64,000 nt of DNA from Xanthomarina gelatinilytica (GTDB lineage: Bacteria; Bacteroidota; Bacteroidia; Flavobacteriales; Flavobacteriaceae), in assembly GCF_000348685.1 (NCBI RefSeq), contig NZ_ANLA01000024.1, positions 1-64,000 of the forward strand, in the 5' to 3' direction. Made by a program: the position numbers and the translations under genes. This document shows positions 32,448 through 41,358 of the stretch, piece by piece. The notes beneath the pieces are model-generated. The model saw nothing but the letters and a program-made list of their open reading frames with translations. It searched no databases and had not been told where the DNA came from. The number at the start of each line of letters is the position of its first letter. The stretch's first letter is position 1.

Positions 32448-32934
32448 GCTCTACAGTTTGATTATCGTTTACAGATTGTGCTAATTGTATCCATTTGTTA
32501 CCATCGTCTTCAACGCTAATGACCACATTTTCAAAAATGGTTTTATACCCACAAGCGCGAGACACATAGACTTCTTTTCTTACATAACTTATGGTAATGG
32601 TATCTGGGTTTCCTAAAACAGTATCGTTTTCATCTATTTTATATCCTTTGTGAAGGATGAATTGTGTGCTGTTTTCGGTAGTTTTTAAAGGCAAATAGAC
32701 CTCTTTTTGTGCTTTGCTGCCATCGTAACTGGAAACAACACCTGGGTCTGGATCGCCAACTCCGGTAACCCTTAATCTATTAACATTCTTTGGTGTGTTT
32801 TCACTAGGTAAGGTAATATCATAAAATGCAATGTGAATTTTTGGGGTTGTTTCGGTGGTTTCCGAACAGATATCGTCTTTTTCACAGCTGCCAACCGTAA
32901 AACAGAGTACAAGTAAAGCGATTATTTTTTTCAA
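32413..32934 (-). CDS. DUF6452 lipoprotein
   Basis: A lipoprotein of about 173 residues. The reading frame is open far upstream into rlmD without an ATG near the signal peptide. A TTG at 32934 gives a normal lipoprotein start, KKIIALLVLCFTVGSC with lipobox VGSC. The mature part has the DUF6452 traits CSETTETTPKIHIAFYD and a late conserved RACGYKTIF cysteine. Function unknown; probably works with the following barrel protein. Confidence 0.78.
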   Translation of the reverse strand: MKKIIALLVLCFTVGSCEKDDICSETTETTPKIHIAFYDITLPSENTPKNVNRLRVTGVGDPDPGVVSSYDGSKAQKEVYLPLKTTENSTQFILHKGYKIDENDTVLGNPDTITISYVRKEVYVSRACGYKTIFENVVISVEDDGNKWIQLAQSVNDNQTVEHEDDIHYKIYH

Positions 32935-33010
32935 CTTAAATAGAATTTTAATGACTGATAATTTCAACTGTATATAACACCAATTGCTTAATAGTTTCAA
33001 TGGATTTTTG

Positions 33011-34420
33011 TTAGATACGTTCCAAAAGTACAACATTTTCTACATGATGTGTTTGTGGGAACATATCTACAGGTCTAACTTTTGTTATTTTGTAACTGTC
33101 TTTCATTAAAGCTAGGTCTCTTGCTTGTGTGGCACTATTACAGCTAACATACACTATCTTTTTGGGAGCAATGTTCAAAATTTGTGCAACCACGTCTTTG
33201 TGCATGCCATCTCTTGGTGGATCTGTAATAATCACATCGGGTTGTCCATGCGTTTTTATAAATGTATTGTTAAAAACATTTTTCATGTCTCCAACATAAA
33301 AGGCAACGTTTTCTATGCCATTTAATTGTGCATTTTCTTTTGCGGCCAAAATAGCGTCTGGAACAGCTTCCACGCCAATCACTTTTTTTGCTTGTTTTGC
33401 CACAAACTGGGCTATGGTTCCGGTTCCTGTATATAAATCGTAAACCAGTTCGTCTCCAGTTAATCCAGCATAATCCCTAGTTATTTTATATAATTGATAG
33501 GCTTGGTCAGAATTTGTTTGATAAAAAGATTTGGCGTTTATTTTAAACTTTAAACCTTCCATATCTTCAAAAATATGGTCTTGACCTTTGTAACAAATAA
33601 CCTCTTGATCGTAAATGGTATCGTTGGCTTTTTCGTTTATTACGTACTGTAAAGAGGTGATTTCTGGAAAGGTTTCTGCTAAAAAGTCCAAAAGCAGTTC
33701 CCTGTTTGCTTTATCCTCCTTAAAAAACTGAATCATGACCATGATGTCTCCAGTGGAAGAGGTACGAATCATTAAAGTCCTTAAAAAACCGGTCTGATTT
33801 CTAGTGTTAAAAAATTCCAGATTATGTTTTACTGCAAAATCCTTAACAGCATTTCTAATGGCATTGGAAGGATCTGCTTGCAAATGACATTTTTTTATGT
33901 CCAAGATTTTGTCCCACATACCAGGAATGTGAAACCCTAAAGCATTTTTGTCTCCTAGGTCTTTATCGGATTGGATTTCTTCAAGGGTTAACCAGCGACT
34001 GTCACTAAAAGAAAATTCCATTTTATTTCGATAAAAATATTCGTTTTCAGAGCCTAAAATAGGAGTGACCTCGGGTAATTCCAAATGTCCAAGTCTGGTT
34101 AAATTATTTACCACTTCTTTTTGCTTATAGAACAATTGGTGCTGGTAGTCCATATCTTGCCACTTACAGCCACCACAAGTACCAAAATGTTCGCAAACTG
34201 GAGTTGTGCGTTTATCGGAAAGTTTGTGGAATGCAATAGCTTTTCCTTCGTAATAAGACTTACGCTTTTTAAAGGTCTGTACATCAACCACATCGCCAGG
34301 AACAGCATTCGATAAAAAAATAACTTTACCATCTGCAGCTTTTGCTATGGTTTTACCTTTGGCACCTGCATCTATTACTTCTACGTTTGTAAAAACTTGT
34401 TTTTTATTTCTTCTAGACAT
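33011..34420 (-). CDS. rlmD: 23S rRNA (uracil-1939-C5)-methyltransferase
   Basis: A 469-residue enzyme that methylates U1939 of 23S rRNA using SAM. It shows an N-terminal TRAM domain (EVIDAGAKGKTIAKAADGKVIFL), the iron-sulfur cysteines CEHFGTCGGCKWQD with a later IKKCHLQ, the SAM motif VYDLYTGTGTIAQF, and catalytic cysteine VYVSCNSATQARD. The upstream 32-codon frame extension lacks family traits; MSRRNKKQVF at 34420 is the start. Confidence 0.92.
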   Translation of the reverse strand: MSRRNKKQVFTNVEVIDAGAKGKTIAKAADGKVIFLSNAVPGDVVDVQTFKKRKSYYEGKAIAFHKLSDKRTTPVCEHFGTCGGCKWQDMDYQHQLFYKQKEVVNNLTRLGHLELPEVTPILGSENEYFYRNKMEFSFSDSRWLTLEEIQSDKDLGDKNALGFHIPGMWDKILDIKKCHLQADPSNAIRNAVKDFAVKHNLEFFNTRNQTGFLRTLMIRTSSTGDIMVMIQFFKEDKANRELLLDFLAETFPEITSLQYVINEKANDTIYDQEVICYKGQDHIFEDMEGLKFKINAKSFYQTNSDQAYQLYKITRDYAGLTGDELVYDLYTGTGTIAQFVAKQAKKVIGVEAVPDAILAAKENAQLNGIENVAFYVGDMKNVFNNTFIKTHGQPDVIITDPPRDGMHKDVVAQILNIAPKKIVYVSCNSATQARDLALMKDSYKITKVRPVDMFPQTHHVENVVLLERI

Positions 34421-34605
34421 GCTGCAAAAGTAGTGAAAGGATTTTCTATTTGCGACTTCAGGTTTATGATTTTTTTCTTGCGACACGATTAAAAAAACCA
34501 TCCAGAAACAATTCATTGCAAAAGAAGGTTGTAGGGTTCATTAAAATAGTTTCATATCCCTTTTAAAATGGTATTATTAAATTTTAATTAAACGGTTAAA
34601 TTTAG

Positions 34606-34612
34606 TAATTTG
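34606..34612 (+). promoter_or_regulatory. TAATTTG -7-like promoter element of rocD
   Basis: One base shorter than TAnnTTTG. It would start transcription near 34618 and leave a leader of about 150 nt. Confidence 0.45.
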
Positions 34613-34617
34613 CAAGC

Positions 34618-34771
34618 CCTAAGGGATGATTTCTTTCCCACGCTGAATTTTCGAATTTCACCTGTACTTAAGTTTAGGTGAACATAGGTATCGAAAGGAT
34701 AAAGGTAGATAAGGAATGGCTTTTTTTAGATGCTCGATTCTTTGGGCATAAACCATTAAAACTATTTTAAA
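34618..34771 (+). promoter_or_regulatory. structured 5' leader of rocD, riboswitch-like candidate
   Basis: The leader holds a GGGA/TCCC hairpin (34624-34640), then a two-level hairpin. The outer stem is TTTCGA (34649-34654) with TCGAAA (34691-34696). The inner stem is TTCACCT (34657-34663) with AGGTGAA (34676-34682). The two strands are joined by an asymmetric internal loop (AT versus CATAGGTA). Such an asymmetric loop is typical of ligand-binding RNAs, but it matches no riboswitch class I can name. Confidence 0.45.
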
Positions 34772-36016
34772 ATGGCTGTTTTAGACCAATTAACATCGCA
34801 ACAAGCGATAGATTTAGAAAACAAGTATGGCGCTCATAATTATCATCCACTTCCTGTAGTATTAAGCAAAGGGGAAGGCGTGTATGTTTGGGACGTTGAA
34901 GGCAAAAAGTATTATGATTTTCTTTCGGCTTATTCTGCCGTGAACCAAGGACACTGTCATCCAAAAATTGTTGGAGCCATGGTACACCAAGCACAAACCT
35001 TAACATTAACCTCCAGGGCATTTTATAACGATATGCTTGGGAAATATGAAAAATTTGCTTGTGAATTTTTTGGCTTCGATAAATTATTGCCAATGAATAC
35101 AGGTGCAGAAGCTGTGGAAACAGCTTTAAAGATCTGTAGAAAATGGGCCTATGAGGTAAAAGGTATTGAGGAAAATGAAGCTGACATTATAGTTTGCAAA
35201 AACAATTTTCACGGAAGAACCACAACCATTATTTCGTTTTCCAACGATCCGGTTGCCAGAAAACATTTTGGGCCTTATACCAAAGGATTTATTAAAATTG
35301 CATATGATGATTTGGATGCTTTGGAAACCGAATTGAAAAACAATAAAAATATTGCAGGCTTTATGGCAGAACCTATTCAAGGGGAAGCTGGAGTATATGT
35401 GCCAAGTGAAGGCTATTTAGCCAAAGCAAAAGCGCTGTGCGAAAAATACAATGTTCTGTTTATTGCAGACGAAGTACAAACAGGTATTGCCAGAACCGGA
35501 AAATTATTGGCTGTAGATCATGAAAATGTAAAACCAGACCTTTTAATTTTGGGTAAAGCCTTAAGTGGAGGTGCTTATCCAGTATCTGCAGTATTGGCCA
35601 ACGATAATATTATGAAAGTGATCAAGCCAGGAAACCATGGATCTACCTTTGGAGGAAATCCTGTAGCTGCTGCAGTGGCTATGGCCGCACTTCAAGTGGT
35701 AAAGGATGAAAACTTAGCTGAAAATGCAGAAAAACTTGGTAAAATATTTAGAAGTGAACTTAACAAATACATACAAACAACAGATTTGGTAAGCCTGGTA
35801 AGAGGAAAAGGTCTGTTGAATGCCATTGTTATAAACGACGACGAAGAAAGTGAAACAGCTTGGAATATTTGTTTGGCACTTAGGGATAATGGTTTGTTGG
35901 CAAAACCAACTCATGGAAACATCATTCGTTTTGCACCACCTTTGGTAATGAACGAGGAGCAATTGTTGGATTGCGTGTCCATAATCATCAAGACCTTAAA
36001 ACAATTTGAAAATTAA
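34772..36016 (+). CDS. rocD: ornithine--oxo-acid transaminase
   Basis: A 414-residue PLP enzyme that moves the delta-amino group of ornithine to 2-oxoglutarate, giving glutamate semialdehyde, in arginine/ornithine breakdown. It shows [19 protein letters not shown], the PLP region [34 protein letters not shown], the [17 protein letters not shown] segment and PLP-binding lysine in [18 protein letters not shown]. Together with glutamate dehydrogenase it would feed nitrogen from ornithine into glutamate. A structured leader precedes it. Confidence 0.93.
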   Translation: MAVLDQLTSQQAIDLENKYGAHNYHPLPVVLSKGEGVYVWDVEGKKYYDFLSAYSAVNQGHCHPKIVGAMVHQAQTLTLTSRAFYNDMLGKYEKFACEFFGFDKLLPMNTGAEAVETALKICRKWAYEVKGIEENEADIIVCKNNFHGRTTTIISFSNDPVARKHFGPYTKGFIKIAYDDLDALETELKNNKNIAGFMAEPIQGEAGVYVPSEGYLAKAKALCEKYNVLFIADEVQTGIARTGKLLAVDHENVKPDLLILGKALSGGAYPVSAVLANDNIMKVIKPGNHGSTFGGNPVAAAVAMAALQVVKDENLAENAEKLGKIFRSELNKYIQTTDLVSLVRGKGLLNAIVINDDEESETAWNICLALRDNGLLAKPTHGNIIRFAPPLVMNEEQLLDCVSIIIKTLKQFEN

Positions 36017-36085
36017 GATTTTATTAAACCTGCAAGTTCTTAGTTTTTAAGGATTAAAACCTTACAGGTTTCTATATGTTTCAAA

Positions 36086-36127
36086 AAAGAGCAACCAAAC
36101 ATTCAATTGGGTTGCTCTTTTTTTTAT
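36086..36127. terminator. bidirectional terminator after rocD
   Basis: AAAGAGCAACC pairs with GGTTGCTCTTT over a 13-nt loop, with A-run and T-run on either side. A second weaker hairpin (AAACCTG/CAGGTTT, about 36029-36071) lies just before it. Confidence 0.9.
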
Positions 36128-36541
36128 TTAAGGAGCCAAGATGTTAAAAGGATAAAAAGGAATATTTCTGAGTATCCAAAACAATACAACAACCACTAAA
36201 ATAACTTTTGTTGCCAAAGGTTTATAAAGTAAGTTTTTAATGGGTTTTTTTAAATACTCCTGAGCTATATAAACATAAAGCATGTAGCTTAAGACCAAAG
36301 TTAAAAAGCCAATTAAATAGTTATAATTCAAACCTGTTAAGATATGTCCATGCAGAATTTGATGAATGGCTCTCTGTGAGCCACAACCTGGACAATACAA
36401 ATGGGTAAGGCTATAAAAAAAGCATTTAGGGAATAGGCTGTTATTGGCAGGATTCCAAAAATAGAATAGCCCAAAAACACTGGTACTTGCCAAAATTAGC
36501 AATAAAAATACAAGGTTTTTATGTTTAGTAATTCGCTTCAC
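36128..36541 (-). CDS. DUF2752 membrane protein (second copy in cluster)
   Basis: A 137-residue inner-membrane protein with about four helices and the DUF2752 signature LYCPGCGSQRAIHQILHGH. The CPxCGxQRA motif is the hallmark of the family, whose function is unknown. It overlaps the preceding CCC-motif gene by 17 bp. Its paralogue lies at 37173-37457. Confidence 0.85.
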   Translation of the reverse strand: MKRITKHKNLVFLLLILASTSVFGLFYFWNPANNSLFPKCFFYSLTHLYCPGCGSQRAIHQILHGHILTGLNYNYLIGFLTLVLSYMLYVYIAQEYLKKPIKNLLYKPLATKVILVVVVLFWILRNIPFYPFNILAP

Positions 36542-36803
36542 TTAATAAAGCTCCAAACAAGGCAATTCCAAAAAACAGGACATAAATCAGCCAACCCAAT
36601 AGTGCTACGGCAATAGAAACAATTCCCCATGTTTTAGCGTTTTTGGAGGCGCTTGCAGCTTGGTCGTAATGTCCATCTTCATAAAGACTGTTTACTTTTG
36701 TAGCATAAATAATACTGACAATTCCAAAGGGAAGACAGCATAAAATGGTACTGATAATGGCTAAGGCCAGATAACTGTTGGGTCTAGTTGGTTTTACATC
36801 CAT
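36525..36803 (-). CDS. CCC-motif small membrane protein (copy 2)
   Basis: A 92-residue protein with two helices and the motif TILCCLPFGIVSIIYATKVNSLYEDGHYDQA, the pattern of the CD225/dispanin-like and Bacteroidota CCC-motif proteins. Here the motif is LCCLPFG. It overlaps the DUF2752 gene behind it and follows a related 113-residue copy by 11 bp. Function unknown; probably a membrane-curvature or assembly factor by analogy. Confidence 0.8.
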   Translation of the reverse strand: MDVKPTRPNSYLALAIISTILCCLPFGIVSIIYATKVNSLYEDGHYDQAASASKNAKTWGIVSIAVALLGWLIYVLFFGIALFGALLSEANY

Positions 36804-36814
36804 TGAATTAAATA

Positions 36815-37156
36815 TTAAACTTGTTGCATTTGCTGAAACTCTTCTATTCTATCTTGTAACATTTCAGGATCTTGTAGTGCTTCCCAGCCAATCATGCTAA
36901 TAATCCAAATAACATAGGCCAAGAAAATAACATTGAGAACAATTCCAATAATGGCAAGTATTTTCCCAGTTTTCACATTGTTGTAACCAGAATATAGTTC
37001 TGGATGTTCAGCATAAATAGCTGTGGATTTATTTGCCAAGACCAAGGCTACAATACCTATAGGCAATCCTAAAACGCCGTAACAACAGCAGGTTAAAATA
37101 GATAAAATTCCTAATACCAATATAAGTGTGGCGTTCTGTAAAGGTTGTTTTTCCAT
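36815..37156 (-). CDS. CCC-motif small membrane protein (copy 1)
   Basis: A 113-residue protein with two helices and the motif LSILTCCCYGVLGLPIGIVALVLANKS containing CCC. A GYNNVKTGKILAIIGIVLNV helix follows. It is related in plan to the 92-residue neighbour. It lies in a four-gene operon with DUF2752 proteins at both ends. Confidence 0.8.
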   Translation of the reverse strand: MEKQPLQNATLILVLGILSILTCCCYGVLGLPIGIVALVLANKSTAIYAEHPELYSGYNNVKTGKILAIIGIVLNVIFLAYVIWIISMIGWEALQDPEMLQDRIEEFQQMQQV

Positions 37157-37172
37157 GTTGGAAGATGTCTGA

Positions 37173-37457
37173 TTAGTGGGTGATTTTTAAAATATAACTG
37201 ATAATGATAATAGCCACATTTAAAAAAACAAGTCCCATTTTAAGTTTATAAGCGTGTTTAAATTTAAAGTAAAAATTAAAGATAATAAAAATTCCAAGCA
37301 AGATTATGGTGTAAATGGCAGGATACATCTTAAAGGCTGCCGTAAAATCCCCTTTAAGCAAGAACACAAATGCCCTTTGAAAACCACAGCCTAAACAGTC
37401 AACTCCAAAAAGTTGTTTGTTTAGGCATGGTAACATAAAATCTTCTAATGAAGACAT
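37173..37457 (-). CDS. DUF2752 membrane protein (first copy in cluster)
   Basis: A 94-residue membrane protein with signature LFGVDCLGCGFQRAFVFLLKGD (CxGCGxQRA) and two further helices. It is shorter than the usual DUF2752 length of 120-140 residues. It is the first gene of the quartet DUF2752, CCC, CCC, DUF2752. Confidence 0.8.
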   Translation of the reverse strand: MSSLEDFMLPCLNKQLFGVDCLGCGFQRAFVFLLKGDFTAAFKMYPAIYTIILLGIFIIFNFYFKFKHAYKLKMGLVFLNVAIIIISYILKITH

Positions 37458-37498
37458 AGTTATATCTTTTGGTTTTAAAGATATAAAAATATCAAGAG

Positions 37499-39355
37499 TT
37501 ATTTATTTGAAACAATAATCTTTTTGCTTACCACTTGATTGTCAGCAAACGATACGTGAGCTATATAAACCCCTTGACTTAAGTTTTTTGTTGAAAAACT
37601 ATAATGTGCCTCTGTGTTTAAGTTTTTTTCATTAAAAATCTGTTTTCCGGTCACATCATGTAGGTTTACTTGTTTTACCTCTAAAAGCTTAGGGTTGGAA
37701 ATGGTTAATTGTGCTAATTGATTGTTTTGATAAATACTTAAATCTTCAACAGTTATAACTTGGTCTATGTTTAAAGCTTCAGACGTAAAGGTTATTTCAA
37801 ATCGGTCTGTATAGGTGCCTTGAGGTAAATTTATTTCATAGTTATTTTCCCTTAAATCCACATAAATATCATTATGGATATCATGAATAAAAATAGGCTG
37901 ATTTTCATCGAAATTTTGCACATCAAAAATTCTAAACCTTATAGGTTGATTGTTTTTTGCCTCAACCACTAAAGGGATTCGTAATTCCATATCGTAATTA
38001 AAGGCTTGTATAAAATATGGGACATCATCTAAAACCCAGTAAGCATCAGAATTTTGTGTAAAATCCCCTTTGGCTTCCAAACCATAATCAAAGCCATCTG
38101 TAGCAGTATGATGAAAGTTCATTAATAATTGTCTGGTATAGAATTCGCCCTGAGAAAAATCGACATTAATTCTAAAACGCTTAAAATCTGCAGGAACAAT
38201 ATTAAAGCCGTCTTCGTTGTATTGAGTTTCTTCAAAAGTGTTTTCGGAACTGCTATTGTTTTCAGTCCTAAAAAAGTAACTATCTGTACCAGATTGTTTG
38301 TAAAATTCTCTTTGGGCGTTGGTAAATGTAACAACACCTGTTGCAGCACCTTCAATCATAAAGCCTTGACCTATTGGAATGTAACGTCTGGCAATTTTAG
38401 ATCCAGTTCCAGCTGGAAAATTTGTAGGTGTTCCGTCTAATAAATATGTTGTAAATGGAGCATGAGTAAAGGAATCTGTCCCTCCAGATGAAATAGTATA
38501 TAAGGCGTAACCACCTACATAACTTGAGAGCACATGAGAGGTCGCTCCAGGGGCTTGTTCCCAATATTTTAAAACCCCAGTCATTTGTGGTGGTGCATTT
38601 GCAATTAAACCAGTATTTAAAGGGTCGTGTATAAAATCTCGCGCATCCAATGCAGATGGATAGGGGTTCCCAACTAAGGTTTCTTCTCCAGCAACCACAG
38701 AAACAGTAATGTTTCCATTATTTGGTTTTCCTCTAAAATCGTATTGTTGTCCACCACTCGGGTTTCCCTTCATGGTAAAGCCATAACCAGGGTTTACTGA
38801 ACCAGTGGAACCCACATGATCCCATTCTGCATATAATACTCCAGGGTCGTAACTATACAACCAAAAACTGGAAATAACTTGAGGGGTTGGAGGAGCTGTA
38901 GCCACACCATTATAACCTGTAGTATAAGTAGCCAACACACTGGTTATTGGATCTAAGGCTGGATTGGTATGCCCAATATGGTCGTAAATATTATCATTGG
39001 GAATAAAAGGTCTGTTAGAGGTCGTGTTTGCAGTGGTATTTCCAACTGGAGAACACCAATAATTATAAGCATAGGTATTTACGGTTCCTGTTTGATAAGC
39101 GCTTAACTTGCCTCGGCCATTGTTTCCAATATTGTTCCCTTGTAAGAGTTGTGCTTCATTACGAAGATAAATATTACTGTTTGTTCCATTAAAAGTGATT
39201 CTACCAGTAACATATAAAGGAGCAACATTTGGTCCACTTGTAAAAGCTGTGCCATCTACATAAATATAGCTTCCACTTCTCACGTACAAATCGGTTTGGG
39301 CAAATATGAAAGTACTTGTAGTAAAAAATAATATTAAGTAAAATAAATTTTTCAT
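37499..39355 (-). CDS. T9SS type A sorting-domain surface protein
   Basis: A 618-residue secreted protein. The signal peptide is MKNLFYLILFFTTSTFIFAQ. The long middle is beta-rich with many Gly/Asn/Thr. The C-terminal ~75 residues form a type IX secretion signal: VKQVNLHDVTGKQIFNEKNL, LSQGVYIAHVSFADNQVVSKKIIV. It would cross the outer membrane through T9SS and stay on the surface or be released. The start at 39355 follows the S74-like gene stop by one base. Function of the middle domain is unknown. Confidence 0.88.
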   Translation of the reverse strand: MKNLFYLILFFTTSTFIFAQTDLYVRSGSYIYVDGTAFTSGPNVAPLYVTGRITFNGTNSNIYLRNEAQLLQGNNIGNNGRGKLSAYQTGTVNTYAYNYWCSPVGNTTANTTSNRPFIPNDNIYDHIGHTNPALDPITSVLATYTTGYNGVATAPPTPQVISSFWLYSYDPGVLYAEWDHVGSTGSVNPGYGFTMKGNPSGGQQYDFRGKPNNGNITVSVVAGEETLVGNPYPSALDARDFIHDPLNTGLIANAPPQMTGVLKYWEQAPGATSHVLSSYVGGYALYTISSGGTDSFTHAPFTTYLLDGTPTNFPAGTGSKIARRYIPIGQGFMIEGAATGVVTFTNAQREFYKQSGTDSYFFRTENNSSSENTFEETQYNEDGFNIVPADFKRFRINVDFSQGEFYTRQLLMNFHHTATDGFDYGLEAKGDFTQNSDAYWVLDDVPYFIQAFNYDMELRIPLVVEAKNNQPIRFRIFDVQNFDENQPIFIHDIHNDIYVDLRENNYEINLPQGTYTDRFEITFTSEALNIDQVITVEDLSIYQNNQLAQLTISNPKLLEVKQVNLHDVTGKQIFNEKNLNTEAHYSFSTKNLSQGVYIAHVSFADNQVVSKKIIVSNK

Positions 39356-39356
39356 T

Positions 39357-40484
39357 CTATTTAGATTTAATATTTGCATTTGTAGTATTATAGAAATTAA
39401 TTATCTGATTTTTAATCTCTTGTGGAACTTCTAATTTATCTTTTATATTATTGGGGATAATACTTTCTCTTTGATTGATGTTTTTGTTATTAACTTTTGC
39501 AACTGCTATCCAATCGAAACTTAATTGATTATCTAATTGTGAAGCTTTTACTCTAAAACCTGTTGGTGTTTTTTCAATAATACTTAAATTAATATATGAT
39601 TTGTTACCTGTTAAAGTTATTATTGGGATTTGATTATTGAAATCTTCAGTAAATGAAACCCATAACTCTAATGTGTTTAGTTTATTTGTACCAAAATCCT
39701 GAATAACCACATTAGAATTTTTAATTTTTTCAATTTCATCCATATTATGTTGAATACCTATTAAGTTTAGGGTTGCCAATGCATAAGTGTCAACACCTGA
39801 AAAACCTTCATCAAGAATATAGTCAGGAGACTCATCTGCAATTAAACCAAGCCTAAATGCAGGCCTGTAATGATTTTCTTTACCTACTATCATTTCATCA
39901 TATTCGTTTATATAATTATACAAAGAAGGCTTCAGGTTCCTGATATTATTGATTAAGTAATTCTTTATACCTGAATCTAAATTTACTTGATGGATATTTC
40001 TTTTACTTTCCCTTGCGGATACAGTTATAAAGCCATTTGAATACATTCGATACCATTCTTGCCAAGCTGAGCCAACTCTATACCCTACGTATCCATAACC
40101 TCCTGATTCTGGTTCTATGGTTACGTCAGGGCCTCTAAAATATCCGAGAAGTGCTTGACTTCCAGTATTCCCATCATTGCCAATTTCTATTGGATGGAAA
40201 ATTGTGTGTACAGGAATGCCTAAAGAGAAGGGAGCTGTTGGTACTGCAGAAAAGCCAATCGCATCTGCACTTCCATCAATAAAGAATAAGTTAGTATTGG
40301 TGTTTCCTTCAACCCTAAAATCATGGTTGCCACCAGATTCATTAAAAATGGCATCTTCCATAACAGTTAGTTGCGCTGTAGGACTAGTCGTCCCAATCCC
40401 AACTTGGGCAGAGGCACTTAGGGAAAACAATAAAAAGGCAATAAATAAGTATGGAAGTCTGTTAAAAAGGTGATTTTTTTTCAT
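39357..40484 (-). CDS. exported protein with S74-like tail-fibre chaperone region
   Basis: A 375-residue protein with signal peptide to ASAQ, then VGIGTTSPTAQLTV, the usual start of Bacteroidota fibre-like proteins. The region SARESKRNIHQVNLDSGIKNY...LGLIADESPDYILDEG...TYALATLNLIGIQ matches the peptidase S74 intramolecular chaperone pattern, which trims trimeric fibres. Part of the C terminus (~100 residues) lies beyond that region, which is unusual because S74 normally ends the protein. It is cotranscribed with the T9SS protein. Confidence 0.78.
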   Translation of the reverse strand: MKKNHLFNRLPYLFIAFLLFSLSASAQVGIGTTSPTAQLTVMEDAIFNESGGNHDFRVEGNTNTNLFFIDGSADAIGFSAVPTAPFSLGIPVHTIFHPIEIGNDGNTGSQALLGYFRGPDVTIEPESGGYGYVGYRVGSAWQEWYRMYSNGFITVSARESKRNIHQVNLDSGIKNYLINNIRNLKPSLYNYINEYDEMIVGKENHYRPAFRLGLIADESPDYILDEGFSGVDTYALATLNLIGIQHNMDEIEKIKNSNVVIQDFGTNKLNTLELWVSFTEDFNNQIPIITLTGNKSYINLSIIEKTPTGFRVKASQLDNQLSFDWIAVAKVNNKNINQRESIIPNNIKDKLEVPQEIKNQIINFYNTTNANIKSK

Positions 40485-40595
40485 ATTTTTCTACTTTTAA
40501 TTAGTTATAGAGGTATATTAAATTAATCAAATTTCTCTATTCTTTATTCTAAAAAAAACGATATTCGTTAAATAGCTAAAAATCATCGATATAAA

Positions 40596-40805
40596 ATGAA
40601 ATACAACACCTATTTAAACTATTTATTGATCTTTATAGGAAGCATGGTAGCCATTTATGCTCAAGCTGGTGTAAAACAAGATGTGGTTGTTTTGATTCTT
40701 GGAATTATTATTTTAATGTTTGGTTTATACCGAATTTCCAGTACACTTTCCAGTAAAAAACAGTCTAAAGAGAGTCATGAACCAAACCAAAAGGATGATG
40801 CTTAA
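40596..40805 (+). CDS. small two-TM membrane protein
   Basis: A 69-residue protein with two helices (YLLIFIGSMVAIYAQAG and VVVLILGIIILMFGLYRIS) and a charged tail. Conserved-looking but unnamed. It overlaps the Smr-domain gene start and is therefore its operon partner. Confidence 0.75.
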   Translation: MKYNTYLNYLLIFIGSMVAIYAQAGVKQDVVVLILGIIILMFGLYRISSTLSSKKQSKESHEPNQKDDA

Positions 40806-41358
40806 AATAGGGGATAAAGTGTCTGTATTAGATGAAGATATCACAGGCAGCATACTAAAAATCACAGAAGATTCAGTGACCATGGTTACTGAAGACGGTT
40901 TTGAGATGGTGTTTAATAAAAAAGAATTGGTACTCATTAAAAATGAATCCGAATTACAATCAAAATCCTTTTCAAATGTATCTTTTTCTGAATTGCTTAA
41001 GGAGAAAGAAAGCCCTAGAAGAAAATCCACTGTTAAAAAGAAAGTAAAGGAACGTTTTCAGCCTACCATGGAAGTGGATCTGCACATTCATCAATTAACG
41101 GATAATGCTTCCAGAATGAGCAATTACGACATGTTAACCTTACAATTGGATACAGCCAAAAAACAATTGGAATTTGCCATTGGAAAGCGCATCCAAAAAG
41201 TGGTGTTTATCCATGGCGTGGGAGCAGGTGTTTTAAAAATGGAATTGGAATATTTATTTGGAAGATATCCCAATGTGACTTACTACGATGCCAATTTTCA
41301 AAAATACGGGGTTGGTGCAACCGAAGTATATATCTATCAGAATGTAAGTGCCGATTAA
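40798..41358 (+). CDS. Smr-domain protein with N-terminal DUF2027-like region
   Basis: About 186 residues. The N-terminal ~50 residues resemble a small beta-barrel (MLKIGDKVSVLDEDITGSILKI...). A basic linker follows, then a Smr nuclease domain with MEVDLHIHQL (D-x-H), VVFIHGVGAGVLKMEL and the C-terminal TEVYI strand. Smr domains nick or bind nucleic acid. Upstream ATGs (40777, 40795) are possible starts, but 40798 gives the family N terminus. It overlaps the upstream gene by 8 bp. Confidence 0.82.
   Translation: MLKIGDKVSVLDEDITGSILKITEDSVTMVTEDGFEMVFNKKELVLIKNESELQSKSFSNVSFSELLKEKESPRRKSTVKKKVKERFQPTMEVDLHIHQLTDNASRMSNYDMLTLQLDTAKKQLEFAIGKRIQKVVFIHGVGAGVLKMELEYLFGRYPNVTYYDANFQKYGVGATEVYIYQNVSAD

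Noticed and set aside
34618-34771. rocD leader as a TPP, cobalamin or SAM riboswitch
   Set aside because: The conserved cores of these classes (for example CTGAGA for TPP) are absent.
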